Source of the DNA: Neptuniibacter caesariensis
GTDB lineage: Bacteria; Pseudomonadota; Gammaproteobacteria; Pseudomonadales; Balneatricaceae
Direction: 5' to 3'
Assembly (NCBI RefSeq): GCF_000153345.1
Contig: NZ_CH724126.1
Location: forward strand, 340,774-404,773
Length of the DNA: 64,000 nt
In this document: one piece after another, positions 1-8,115 of the stretch
Layout: each line of letters opens with the position of its first letter
How positions within the stretch are numbered: position 1 is the first letter of the stretch
Program-made: the position numbers and the translations under genes
The notes under the pieces: model-generated
Databases searched by the model: none
What the model was told of the DNA's origin: nothing
Seen by the model: the letters and a program-made list of their open reading frames with translations, nothing else

Positions 1-1190
1 ATTTTCGCACCGTGTTTAGCGATACCTTCAGATTCAGCTTTCTGGCCCACCATGAAGCCCGTGATGTTCTGTAGGAACAGCAGAGGGATTTTGCGCTGAC
101 AGCACAACTCGATAAAGTGCGCGCCTTTCTGGGCAGAGTCGCCAAACAAGATACCGTTGTTGGCTACGATGCCAACTGGATAACCATGGATATGTGCAAA
201 GCCGGTTACCAGTGTAGTGCCGTACATCTTTTTAAATTCGTCGAATTCAGAGCCATCAACGATACGGGCAATGATTTCACGTACATCAAATGGTTTCTTA
301 AGATCGGTACCGACGATGCCGTAGATCTCATCCGCACTGTATAGCGGTGCTTTAGGCTCGCGGATATCCAGATCCAGGTTTTTCTTGCGGTTCAGATTAG
401 AGACACAAGTACGTGCAATCTGCAGGGCGTGCGCATCGTTTTCTGCGTAGTGGTCGGCTACACCGGAAACTTTGCAGTGTACGTCTGCGCCACCCAGATC
501 TTCAGCAGAAACCACTTCACCGGTTGCTGCTTTTACCAGCGGTGGACCCGCCAGGAAGATCGTACCCTGATTACGTACGATAATTGATTCATCTGCCATC
601 GCAGGTACATAAGCACCGCCGGCAGTACACAGACCCATTACCACAGCGATCTGCGGGATGCCCTTGGAAGACATACGGGCCTGGTTAAAGAAGATGCGAC
701 CGAAGTGGTCACGATCCGGGAATACATCATCCTGCTGAGGTAGGTTGGCACCACCGGAATCTACCAGATAGATACATGGCAGGTGGTTTTGCTCAGCGAT
801 CTCTTGTGCGCGCAGGTGCTTCTTAACGGTTAGCGGGAAATAAGTGCCGCCTTTAACCGTAGCATCGTTGGCAACGATCATACATTCCTGACCGCTAACA
901 CGGCCAACACCAGCGATAATGCCCGCCGCTGGAATCACATCGTCATATACTTCATGGGCTGCCAACTGGGACAGTTCCATGAAAGGAGCGCCTTCGTCGA
1001 GCAGAGCGTTAATTCGTTCGCGTGGGAGAAGTTTGCCGCGAGACAGATGACGTTCCTGATACTTAGGACCGCCTCCCTGTTCAATAGTAGCGACTTTATC
1101 ACGCAGATCATTCACAGCCTCGGCCATGGAATCGTGGTTGCTACGGAAGTCTTCTGCGCGTGGATTTATTTTTGTTTGCAGAACGGCCAT
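1..1190 (-). CDS. liuB: Methylcrotonoyl-CoA carboxylase carboxyltransferase subunit (partial, C-terminus off the left edge)
   Basis: This is the biotin-dependent carboxyltransferase beta subunit that, with a biotin-carrying alpha subunit, carboxylates 3-methylcrotonyl-CoA to 3-methylglutaconyl-CoA in leucine degradation. Translating the minus strand from the ATG at 1190 gives about 396 residues, beginning [15 protein letters not shown]. It contains crotonase-fold segments typical of the family, such as [14 protein letters not shown] and [17 protein letters not shown]. Family members are about 535 residues, so roughly a quarter is missing beyond the window. It lies 73 bp downstream of isovaleryl-CoA dehydrogenase, whose product it receives, in the usual liu order. 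Propionyl-CoA carboxylase beta is the main alternative; the neighbouring ivd and LiuR favour the leucine enzyme. Confidence 0.93.
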   Translation of the reverse strand, partial: MAVLQTKINPRAEDFRSNHDSMAEAVNDLRDKVATIEQGGGPKYQERHLSRGKLLPRERINALLDEGAPFMELSQLAAHEVYDDVIPAAGIIAGVGRVSGQECMIVANDATVKGGTYFPLTVKKHLRAQEIAEQNHLPCIYLVDSGGANLPQQDDVFPDRDHFGRIFFNQARMSSKGIPQIAVVMGLCTAGGAYVPAMADESIIVRNQGTIFLAGPPLVKAATGEVVSAEDLGGADVHCKVSGVADHYAENDAHALQIARTCVSNLNRKKNLDLDIREPKAPLYSADEIYGIVGTDLKKPFDVREIIARIVDGSEFDEFKKMYGTTLVTGFAHIHGYPVGIVANNGILFGDSAQKGAHFIELCCQRKIPLLFLQNITGFMVGQKAESEGIAKHGAK

Positions 1191-1218
1191 ACCGATCTCC
1201 TGAATAAATTACCTGAAA

Positions 1219-1247
1219 AGAGAAAAATGGTGGGCCAGCGGCCCACC
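1219..1247 (-). terminator. Intra-operon hairpin with U-tract between ivd and liuB
   Basis: GGTGGGCC and GGCCCACC (1229-1236 and 1240-1247) form an 8-bp perfect stem with a 3-nt spacer. Read on the minus strand it is followed by ATTTTTCT. It sits between ivd and liuB, so it may partly terminate or protect the upstream ivd message and set unequal expression. This is inference from structure only. Confidence 0.6.
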
Positions 1248-1263
1248 TAAAGCGACGGCTTTG

Positions 1264-2430
1264 TTACTTGTTCAGGAACAACTCGCGGCCGATCAGCATA
1301 CGACGGATCTCAGAAGTACCCGCGCCAATTTCATACAGCTTGGCATCACGTAGCAGACGACCTGTTGGGAATTCATTGATGTAACCGTTACCACCCAAGA
1401 GCTGGATAGCGTCTAGAGCGATCTTGGTTGCCATTTCAGCGGTGTACAGAATGCAGCCAGCAGCATCTTTACGTGAAGCTTCGCCACGTACTGCAGCCTG
1501 TGCCGCCATATAAACATAGGACTTAGATGCGTTCATGATCGAGTACATATCGGCAACTTTACCCTGTACTAATTCGAACTCACCAATAGCCTGACCGAAC
1601 TGTTTACGGTCACGGATGTATGGAATAACGATATCCATCGCTGCTTCCATAATGCCCAGAGGACCGCCGGACAGTACCAGACGCTCGTAGTCCAGGCCGG
1701 ACATCAGTACTTTTACGCCACCGTTCAGTTCACCCAGGATGTTTTCTTTAGGCACTGGGCAGTCTTCGAAAACCAGCTCACAGGTGTTCGAACCGCGCAT
1801 ACCCAGCTTGTCCAGTTTCTGGTGGCGAGAGAAACCAGGGAAGTCACGTTCCACGATGAAAGCAGTGATCCCTTTAGGGCCCGCTTTAATGTCGGTCTTC
1901 GCGTAGATTACGTAAGTATTTGCATCTGGACCGTTAGTGATCCACATTTTGTTGCCGTTTAGCAGATAGTGATCGCCGTTGTCGCGAGCGTGAAGCTTCA
2001 TCGATACAACGTCGGAGCCTGCGTTTGGCTCAGACATCGCCAGCGCACCAATATGCTCGCCGCTGATCAGCTTTGGCAGGTATTTCTGTTTCTGTTCTTC
2101 GTTACCGTTACGGTGGATCTGGTTAACACACAGGTTAGAGTGTGCGCCATAAGAAAGGCCGACAGAAGCAGATGCACGGCTGATCTCTTCCATCGCGATA
2201 ACGTGCGCCAGGTAACCCATGTCCACACCACCGTATTCTTCTTTTACGGTGATACCCAGCAGGCCCATGTCGCCAAACTTGCGCCACAGGTCATTCGGAA
2301 ACTCATTAACCTGGTCAATCTCTTCCGCGCGCGGTGCGATTTCCTGTGCGGCAAAACTGTTGATCTGCTCGCGCAGCATATCCATTGTTTCGCCTAGTCC
2401 AAAGTTAAGTCCGGAATATTGTGAGATCAT
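1264..2430 (-). CDS. liuA: Isovaleryl-CoA dehydrogenase
   Basis: FAD-dependent acyl-CoA dehydrogenase converting isovaleryl-CoA to 3-methylcrotonyl-CoA in leucine breakdown, passing electrons to ETF. The protein is 388 aa. The segment [12 protein letters not shown], near residue 240, carries the catalytic glutamate at the site characteristic of isovaleryl-CoA dehydrogenases. The usual C-terminal catalytic position reads [12 protein letters not shown], with glycine where other family members have glutamate; this supports the IVD assignment over a generic dehydrogenase. The start at 2430 ([11 protein letters not shown]) is preceded by AAGGG; an in-frame extension of 13 residues upstream lacks a comparable ribosome site. 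It is followed by liuB and preceded by liuR in one leftward unit. Confidence 0.95.
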   Translation of the reverse strand: MISQYSGLNFGLGETMDMLREQINSFAAQEIAPRAEEIDQVNEFPNDLWRKFGDMGLLGITVKEEYGGVDMGYLAHVIAMEEISRASASVGLSYGAHSNLCVNQIHRNGNEEQKQKYLPKLISGEHIGALAMSEPNAGSDVVSMKLHARDNGDHYLLNGNKMWITNGPDANTYVIYAKTDIKAGPKGITAFIVERDFPGFSRHQKLDKLGMRGSNTCELVFEDCPVPKENILGELNGGVKVLMSGLDYERLVLSGGPLGIMEAAMDIVIPYIRDRKQFGQAIGEFELVQGKVADMYSIMNASKSYVYMAAQAAVRGEASRKDAAGCILYTAEMATKIALDAIQLLGGNGYINEFPTGRLLRDAKLYEIGAGTSEIRRMLIGRELFLNK

Positions 2431-2469
2431 GTTGCTACCCTTTGCTTGTCGATATCCAGTGCCTATCAA

Positions 2470-2883
2470 TCAACTGGCTTTATCGGTCGTTTGTTTTTGT
2501 TTTATTTCGTTTAACGTTTCTAAACAGCGTGCCTCTGCTGTACTTAGCTCCTCTTGCAGCATGGCTATATCTTTTAGCTGCTGCTCAAGTTCGGCCCGAC
2601 GTTCGTTAATTTTTTCCAGTAGCAGGTACAACTGCTTTTCGCTGCCACTGTTGGTTTCATCCCATAGTTCAAAAAGCTCACGGGTTTCGGCCAGGGAGAA
2701 TCCCAGGCGTTTACCACGCAGGATCAGTTTCAATCGAACTCTGTCCTGCGAGCTATAGATTCGGGTCTGACCTCGTCTGCTGGGGAACAGAAGTTTCTGA
2801 TCCTCATAGAAACGGATACTGCGTGTGGTCAGATCGAACTCTTTAGCCAATTCACTTATTGAGTAGGTCTTTTTTGTATTCAT
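2470..2883 (-). CDS. liuR: MerR-family regulator of leucine/isovalerate catabolism (LiuR-type)
   Basis: A 137-aa MerR-family regulator: N-terminal winged helix (residues 8-75, ISELAKEFDLTTRSIRFYED) and a C-terminal dimerisation coiled coil rich in E, Q and L (about 80-120). It lacks the cysteines of metal-sensing MerR proteins. Its place at the head of the ivd-liuB unit is the known LiuR arrangement in gammaproteobacteria, where LiuR controls branched-chain amino acid catabolism. A 16-bp near-palindrome lies 43 bp upstream of its start and recurs before the thiolase gene at 8116, which supports autoregulation plus control of that gene. The stop is 39 bp from the ivd start. Confidence 0.9.
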   Translation of the reverse strand: MNTKKTYSISELAKEFDLTTRSIRFYEDQKLLFPSRRGQTRIYSSQDRVRLKLILRGKRLGFSLAETRELFELWDETNSGSEKQLYLLLEKINERRAELEQQLKDIAMLQEELSTAEARCLETLNEIKQKQTTDKAS

Positions 2884-3180
2884 AGTTTTCTACTACTGCG
2901 TCTCTGATGGTTAGATTAATCAAAGTTGACGTTTACGTAAAGATCAATAAGGGAATTCCTATATTTTTGTATTTTTTTTGTGCAAAGCGGTAACTGTTTG
3001 ATTTTTATAAGTAAATGGCCTGTTTTGGTGTAAAAATGATGAAAAGTGATACTAAAGTAGTACTAGCCTTCCTGTAGGGGAAATTGCTAATTTTGATGAA
3101 AAGCTTATCAGCACGTAGCCATCTTTTAGGGCATTTACGCTGGTTAAATAACAATAAAAACAGCGAGGATCGGATTCTAC
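2884..3180. promoter_or_regulatory. Divergent promoter region of liuR and the liv importer operon
   Basis: This 297-bp AT-rich gap separates the leftward liuR unit from the rightward livG. It holds the LiuR-type palindrome at 2926-2941. No other repeat or small reading frame stands out. The livG side has no recognisable copy of the palindrome, so control of the importer by LiuR could only act from the liuR-proximal site. Confidence 0.5.
2926..2941. promoter_or_regulatory. Predicted LiuR operator upstream of liuR
   Basis: TTGACGTTTACGTAAA is nearly palindromic and differs by one base from the site before the thiolase gene (8071-8086). On the minus strand a TTGATC hexamer precedes it and AT-rich -10-like sequence follows. 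That would place the palindrome inside a long promoter spacer, as in MerR-type activation. The promoter reading is inference. Confidence 0.72.
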
Positions 3181-3996
3181 ATGAGTGTCGATTACGTCCT
3201 GCAAACCTCTGATTTAATTAAAGAATTCAAAGGTTTTACAGCGGTAGATAATGTAAATTTGAATGTCGAGCGTGGCACTATTCACGCGTTGATTGGGCCT
3301 AATGGTGCGGGTAAAACCACTGTGTTTAACCTGTTGACCAAATTCCTGATCCCGACTTCAGGTAAAATTCTTTTTAATGGTGAAGATATCACTCAGATGC
3401 GCTCCGCAGAGATTGCGCGTAAGGGTGTGGTTCGTTCGTTCCAGATCTCCGCCGTTTTCCCACATCTGTCCGTGCTTGAGAATGTGCGTATCGCACTTCA
3501 GCGCAAAGAGGGCAACAGTTTCCATTTCTGGAAGTCAGACAAAGTTCTTAACAAACTTGATGCACGTGCTATGGAGCTGCTTGAGGCGGTTGGTCTGCAG
3601 GACCATGCGCACTCAATCACGGTAGACCAGCCTTATGGCCGTAAGCGTGCTTTGGAGATTGCGACGACACTCGCTCTGGATCCAGAACTGATGTTACTGG
3701 ATGAGCCGACTCAGGGTATGGGTCACGAAGATGTTGAAGTGGTTTCTGACCTGATTAAACAGGTATCGAAAGACCGCACTATCCTGATGGTTGAGCACAA
3801 CCTTCATGTCGTATCCAAACTGGCCGACCGCATCTCTGTTCTACAACGTGGTGCAATTCTTACCGAAGGTAACTACGAAACGGTTTCCGCAGACCCACGC
3901 GTTAAAGAAGCGTACCTGGGTGTGGCCGCAGATGAAGAAGAATCAGCGCCGGCAAAAGCAGAAACTGAAAGCGCAGATGAGAAGGTGGTGGTATGA
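3181..3996 (+). CDS. livG: Branched-chain amino acid-type ABC transporter, ATPase LivG
   Basis: Cytoplasmic ATPase of an HAAT-type importer (271 aa). Walker A GPNGAGKT is at residues 39-46; the Walker B and following segment reads LMLLDEPTQGMG. The signature region is QPYGRKRALEIA, a form of the ABC signature seen in this LivG subgroup. The last 25 residues are an acidic, alanine-rich tail with no obvious domain. Its stop overlaps the livF start by 4 bp (ATGA), indicating translational coupling. The set livG-livF-SBP-livH-livM is complete. Position next to liuR and leucine genes suggests a branched-chain amino acid or related carboxylate substrate, but sequence alone does not fix it. Confidence 0.92.
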   Translation: MSVDYVLQTSDLIKEFKGFTAVDNVNLNVERGTIHALIGPNGAGKTTVFNLLTKFLIPTSGKILFNGEDITQMRSAEIARKGVVRSFQISAVFPHLSVLENVRIALQRKEGNSFHFWKSDKVLNKLDARAMELLEAVGLQDHAHSITVDQPYGRKRALEIATTLALDPELMLLDEPTQGMGHEDVEVVSDLIKQVSKDRTILMVEHNLHVVSKLADRISVLQRGAILTEGNYETVSADPRVKEAYLGVAADEEESAPAKAETESADEKVVV

Positions 3997-4706
3997 GTCA
4001 GGGCGGTAACGAAAAACTTCGCATTAGCGATCTGCACGCTTTCTACGGTGAGTCACATATTCTGCACGGCATCGATATGCATGTTATGCAGGGTGAGCTG
4101 GTCACGCTGTTAGGCCGTAACGGTGCGGGTCGTTCCACAACACTGCGTTCCATCATGAACATGGTAGGACGTCGTACCGGCAGTATTAATATTAATGGTC
4201 GTGAAACCATTGATATGCCTGCTCATAAAATTGCCCACCTCGGCATGGGTTTTTGCCCGGAAGAGCGTGGCATCTTCTCCAGCCTGAACGTTGAAGAAAA
4301 CCTGATGCTACCGCCAACTGTGCGTAGTGATGGGATGTCGGTTGAAGAGATTTACGAGATTTTCCCTAACCTTTACGAGCGCCGTACCAGTCAGGGTACA
4401 CGCCTGTCAGGTGGTGAACAGCAGATGCTGGCCTTGGCGCGCATCTTGCGCTCAGGTGCAAACATCCTGTTACTGGATGAGATTACCGAAGGTCTTGCGC
4501 CGGTTATTGTACAAAAGCTTGCTGAAGTACTGACCAAGCTGAAAGAACGCGGATTAACCATTTTATTGGTGGAGCAGAACTTCCGTTTTGCAGCACCGAT
4601 TGCGGATCGCCACTACGTGATGGAACACGGCCATATAGTGGAAGAAGTTCACAAGGATGAACTGGAAGCGAAAACTGAGATGCTCAACACAATGTTGGGT
4701 GTTTAA
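3993..4706 (+). CDS. livF: Branched-chain amino acid-type ABC transporter, ATPase LivF (Walker A Lys replaced by Arg)
   Basis: Second ATPase of the importer (237 aa), overlapping livG by 4 bp. The Walker A loop reads GRNGAGRST (41-49): the invariant lysine is arginine at residue 47, encoded CGT. Other elements look intact: the signature LSGGEQQMLALARIL, and LLLDEITEGLAPVIV containing the Walker B glutamate (Pro changed to Ile after it). The substitution could weaken nucleotide hydrolysis at one of the two sites; LivG keeps its lysine. Whether arginine is customary in this LivF subgroup cannot be decided here. Confidence 0.9.
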   Translation: MSQGGNEKLRISDLHAFYGESHILHGIDMHVMQGELVTLLGRNGAGRSTTLRSIMNMVGRRTGSININGRETIDMPAHKIAHLGMGFCPEERGIFSSLNVEENLMLPPTVRSDGMSVEEIYEIFPNLYERRTSQGTRLSGGEQQMLALARILRSGANILLLDEITEGLAPVIVQKLAEVLTKLKERGLTILLVEQNFRFAAPIADRHYVMEHGHIVEEVHKDELEAKTEMLNTMLGV

Positions 4707-4811
4707 TTTGAAACCTTAGGCTAAGGGACAGCGCTCAAGGTAGGACGGGCAACGTCGCAACGCCAAGCTCTTAAAACGAATAAAAATAAAAACTCTATCA
4801 GGAGAATGACG

Positions 4812-6026
4812 ATGAAACCAATGAAGAAATCTCTGCTGACAGCAGCAGTAGCAACAGCATTTGCAGTATCTGGTGCACAGGCAGCTGGTATCTCTGACGA
4901 CAAAGTCAAGATCGGCGTACTGGCAGATATGGGCGGTGTTTACGCGGATATCTGTGGTAAAGGTTGTGTAACAGCAGTAGAAATGGCTGTTGAAGATTTC
5001 GGTGGTACGGTTCTGGGTAAGCCTATTGAAGTTATCAGTGCGGATGACCAGAACAAAGCGGATATCGGTTCTGCAAAAGTACGTGAATGGGTTGAAAGTG
5101 AAGGTGTTGACGCGGTAAACGGTCTGGTAGCTTCCTCTGTTACAGGTGCAGTAACGAAAGTACTGACTGACAACAAGAAAATTGCCCTGATCTCTACTTC
5201 TGCATCTCACGCGTTCACGACTAAAGCATGTTCTCCATATAACGCGCACTGGACTTACAACGTAGTTGCACTGGCAAACGGTACTGTTAAGCCAATGCTG
5301 GATGCAGGTAAGAAGAAATGGTTCTTCATCACTGCTGACTACGCGTTCGGTCACGCACTGGAAAAAGTAGCAAGTGGCGTAATCAACTCTAACGGTGGTG
5401 AAGTGGTAGGTGCAGTTCGTGCTCCACTAGGCACAACTGACTTCTCTTCTTACGTACTACAGGCTCAGGCTTCTGGTGCTGACGTAGTTGCGCTGGCAAA
5501 TGCGGGTGCTGACTTCGTAAACTCTCTGAAAACTGCAGCTGAATTCGGTCTGACTGAGACTGCTGACGTAGCAGGTCTGCTGGTATTCACACATAACGCT
5601 AAAGCACTGGATCCAAACATCGCTGGCGGTATGAAACTGACAACTGGTTTCTACTGGGACATGGATGATGAGACACGTGCTTGGTCTAAGCGCTTCAAGG
5701 ATCGTCACGGTTCTATCCCAGCAATGGGTCAGGCGGGTGCTTACTCTATGACTATGCACTACCTGAACGCGATCAAAGAAGCTGGCACAGATGATGGCGA
5801 TGCAGTAATGGCTGTGATGAAGAAGAACAAGCCTAACGACTTCTTCGCGCGTAACGCTGAGCTGCGTGCCGACGGTCGTATGGTTCACGATATGTACCAG
5901 GTACGTATCAAGAAAGCTGAAGAGCGTAGCAACGAAGACGATATCTTTGCAATTGAGCAGGTTATCCCAGGTGACAAAGCATTCGGTCCTATGATGGATC
6001 AGTGTAACTTCCTGGCTAACAAGTAA
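4812..6026 (+). CDS. ABC transporter periplasmic substrate-binding protein (branched-chain amino acid family)
   Basis: Periplasmic binding protein of the livGFHM importer, 404 aa. A signal peptide ends near GAQA (about residue 24), then the mature domain begins with ISDDKVKIGVLADMGG, typical of the Peripla_BP_6 fold. I chose the ATG at 4812 because AGGAG at 4800-4804 is 7 nt from it but only 1 nt from the ATG at 4806. Codon use is strongly biased, consistent with a very abundant protein. A large downstream hairpin separates it from the permease genes, which would let it be made in excess. The ligand is unknown: aromatic or branched-chain amino acids and short amides are all possible in this family. 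Confidence 0.92.
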   Translation: MKPMKKSLLTAAVATAFAVSGAQAAGISDDKVKIGVLADMGGVYADICGKGCVTAVEMAVEDFGGTVLGKPIEVISADDQNKADIGSAKVREWVESEGVDAVNGLVASSVTGAVTKVLTDNKKIALISTSASHAFTTKACSPYNAHWTYNVVALANGTVKPMLDAGKKKWFFITADYAFGHALEKVASGVINSNGGEVVGAVRAPLGTTDFSSYVLQAQASGADVVALANAGADFVNSLKTAAEFGLTETADVAGLLVFTHNAKALDPNIAGGMKLTTGFYWDMDDETRAWSKRFKDRHGSIPAMGQAGAYSMTMHYLNAIKEAGTDDGDAVMAVMKKNKPNDFFARNAELRADGRMVHDMYQVRIKKAEERSNEDDIFAIEQVIPGDKAFGPMMDQCNFLANK

Positions 6027-6037
6027 TTGCACTACCC

Positions 6038-6059
6038 GGGTGGAAGCTAGCTTCCACCC
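6038..6059 (+). other. Perfect 22-bp inverted repeat after the binding-protein gene
   Basis: The half-site GGGTGGAAGCT is followed directly by its exact complement, giving an 11+11 bp inverted repeat, folded in RNA as a 9-bp stem with a 4-nt loop. No U-tract follows. Such hairpins after binding-protein genes commonly block 3' exonucleases or partly stop transcription. A function in differential expression is inferred. Confidence 0.7.
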
Positions 6060-6081
6060 AACGTCTGTTTAAGTAAGAGAC

Positions 6082-6116
6082 AGAGCCGCATCATCATCAA
6101 GGCGGCTCTATTTAAC
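6082..6116 (+). terminator. Weak terminator-like hairpin before livH
   Basis: AGAGCCGC (6082-6089) pairs with GCGGCTCT (6102-6109) across a 12-nt loop, followed by the weak T-rich ATTTAACTCTCTTT. With the preceding hairpin it probably reduces read-through from the binding-protein gene into livH. Confidence 0.5.
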
Positions 6117-6194
6117 TCTCTTTAGCGTTTGGTGAATTCCGGTCAAGCTACCAATTTAGAAGTAGCGTACTACATCGGATAGGGGTGGAGAGTT

Positions 6195-7082
6195 ATGGCA
6201 ACATTTCTCGGTATCAATCTCTTTGGCCTTTTCGGCCAGCTGCTGGTGGGCCTGATTAACGGTTCATTCTATGCACTTCTCAGTCTGGGTCTGGCGATCA
6301 TTTTCGGACTGTTAAAAATTATCAACTTCGCCCAGGGTGCGTTGTATATGCTAGGCGCATTTTTCGCCTGGATGGCTCTCAACTACATGGGTATTAACTA
6401 CTGGGCTGCGCTGCTCTTTGTGCCGCTTGCAGTCGGGTTTATTGGAATCCTGATGGAGCGCTTTCTATTGCGCCCTATCGCAAATGAAGACCACCTGTAC
6501 AGTCTTCTGCTGACCTTCGGTTTGGCGTTGATTCTTCAGGGGGCATTTACACACCTGTACGGTTCTTCCGGTCTCTCTTATGCGATCCCTGAAGAGCTTA
6601 AAGGTGGTAACCGTTTACCGTTCATGTATCTACCAAACTACCGTGCCTGGATCATCGTTGCATCGATCATTGTGTGTGCGGGAACCTGGTACATGATTGA
6701 GAAAACCAAGCTGGGTGCATACCTGCGTGCGGGTACGGAAAACCCGCAGCTGATGCAGGCGTTCGGTATCAACGTACCTTTGATCGTAACCCTGACATTT
6801 GGTTTTGGTGTAGGTCTGGCTGGTTTTGCCGGCGTTATGGCTGCACCGGTTTACTCTGTATCGCCTGATATGGGCTCCAACATGCTGATAGTGGTATTTG
6901 CCATCGTCGTAATTGGTGGCATGGGCTCGATAGGGGGTGCAATTTTGACAGGTCTCGGCATGGGCGTGGTAGAAGGCTTAACCAAGTATTTCTATCCGGA
7001 AGCCTCTACGACAGTTATCTTCGCTGTAATGGTGATCGTACTGTTGACTAAGCCTGCCGGTCTGTTCGGTAAAGAAGCTTAA
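6195..7082 (+). CDS. livH: Branched-chain amino acid-type ABC transporter permease LivH
   Basis: Inner-membrane permease of 295 aa with about eight hydrophobic segments. It shows the family's early motif NGSFYALLSLGLAIIFGLLKIINFAQG (two overlapping parts, residues 22-48) and the coupling-loop region PQLMQAFGIN. GTGGAG precedes the ATG at 6195. It is 10 bp from livM, with which it forms the transmembrane channel. The C-terminus LLTKPAGLFGKEA is typical for LivH. Confidence 0.93.
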   Translation: MATFLGINLFGLFGQLLVGLINGSFYALLSLGLAIIFGLLKIINFAQGALYMLGAFFAWMALNYMGINYWAALLFVPLAVGFIGILMERFLLRPIANEDHLYSLLLTFGLALILQGAFTHLYGSSGLSYAIPEELKGGNRLPFMYLPNYRAWIIVASIIVCAGTWYMIEKTKLGAYLRAGTENPQLMQAFGINVPLIVTLTFGFGVGLAGFAGVMAAPVYSVSPDMGSNMLIVVFAIVVIGGMGSIGGAILTGLGMGVVEGLTKYFYPEASTTVIFAVMVIVLLTKPAGLFGKEA

Positions 7083-7092
7083 GGAGTACAAG

Positions 7093-8019
7093 ATGACTAT
7101 TAATAAATCTGCTGTTGCGCTGGTTGCGCTGGGTCTTGTTGCTCCCTTTATTCTTTACCCTGTGTTTGTGATGAAGGTTCTGTGTTTTGCACTGTTCGCT
7201 TGTGCCTTCAACCTGCTGCTGGGTTATGTAGGTCTGCTATCTTTCGGTCATGCTGCCTTTTTGGGTACAGGTGGCTACATCACCGGTTATATGATGATGG
7301 AAGCAGGGCTTACGCCCGAACTGGGTATCCTGTGTGGTACAGCTGCTGCGGCAACCTTAGGGGCTGTTTATGGCAAGCTGGCGGTAAAACGTGAAGGTAT
7401 CTACTTTGCGATGGTCACCCTGGCCTTGTCTCAGTTAGCTTTCTTCGTCTATCTGCAGGCGCCGTTCACCGGTGGTGAGGATGGCATGCAGGGTGTACCA
7501 CGTGGTCACTTGTTTGGTCTGATCGACCTGAGTGACAACATGAATATGTACTACTTCGTTTTTGCGATCTTCCTGTTTGGCTTCTGGGTAGTGAACAGAA
7601 CAATTCACTCGCCGTTTGGTCAAATCCTTAAGGCGATCCGTGAAAACGAACCCCGTGCGATCTCACTCGGCTATAACGTGAATGATTACAAATGGGCTGC
7701 ATTTGTGATCTCTTCAGCGCTAGCAGGCCTGGCGGGTTCCACTAAAACACTGGTATTCCAGCTGGCATCGCTGACCGATGCGCACTGGCATATGTCCGGT
7801 GAAGTGGTACTGATGACGCTGCTGGGTGGTATGGGTACGATCTTCGGCCCAATCGTAGGCGCGGGTGCTGTGGTAACGATCCAGAACTACCTGTCCGGTG
7901 GTGAGCTGGGTAACTACATCCACATCATCATGGGTCTGATCTTCGTAGTCTGTGTACTGGCCTTCCGTAGCGGTATCGTGGGTGAGTTCAATAAGTTTAT
8001 GAAGAAAAACTTCAGTTAA
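7093..8019 (+). CDS. livM: Branched-chain amino acid-type ABC transporter permease LivM
   Basis: Second inner-membrane permease, 308 aa, with a strong AAGGAG ribosome site 7-8 nt before the ATG. The motif FNLLLGYVGLLSFGHAAFLG near residues 38-57 is diagnostic for LivM, and LKAIRENEPRAISLGYNVN is the cytoplasmic coupling loop. It closes the importer operon and is followed by a strong terminator. Confidence 0.93.
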   Translation: MTINKSAVALVALGLVAPFILYPVFVMKVLCFALFACAFNLLLGYVGLLSFGHAAFLGTGGYITGYMMMEAGLTPELGILCGTAAAATLGAVYGKLAVKREGIYFAMVTLALSQLAFFVYLQAPFTGGEDGMQGVPRGHLFGLIDLSDNMNMYYFVFAIFLFGFWVVNRTIHSPFGQILKAIRENEPRAISLGYNVNDYKWAAFVISSALAGLAGSTKTLVFQLASLTDAHWHMSGEVVLMTLLGGMGTIFGPIVGAGAVVTIQNYLSGGELGNYIHIIMGLIFVVCVLAFRSGIVGEFNKFMKKNFS

Positions 8020-8035
8020 GAGATTGGATATTCTG

Positions 8036-8061
8036 GGGTGCGGAGCCGCACCCTTTTTTTT
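8036..8061 (+). terminator. Rho-independent terminator of the liv operon
   Basis: GGGTGCGG and CCGCACCC (8036-8043, 8046-8053) form a GC-rich stem with a tight loop and are followed by eight T residues. It separates the importer operon from the LiuR-box-controlled thiolase. Confidence 0.9.
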
Positions 8062-8070
8062 CTCGATAAG

Positions 8071-8086
8071 TTGACGTTTACGTCAA
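8071..8086. promoter_or_regulatory. Predicted LiuR operator upstream of the thiolase
   Basis: TTGACGTTTACGTCAA is 30 bp before the thiolase start and differs in one base from the site before liuR (2926-2941). A TATTAA at 8088-8093 could be the -10, placing the palindrome in the promoter spacer as in MerR-family control. The identity as LiuR site rests on the shared sequence plus the adjacent liuR gene. Confidence 0.75.
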
Positions 8087-8115
8087 CTATTAATGCAAAA
8101 AAGTAAGGTGAAATT

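Noticed and set aside
1021-1046. CGTGGGAG...TTTGCCGCGAG, resembling the REP-like element at 20862
   Set aside because: It is in the coding part of liuB, encoding RGKLLPRE, and has no inverted partner.
4716-5354. Long open minus-strand reading frame antisense to the binding-protein gene
   Set aside because: It overlaps a highly expressed, well-recognised gene whose biased codon use leaves the opposite frame open. The translation is Cys-, Tyr- and Arg-rich with no domain.
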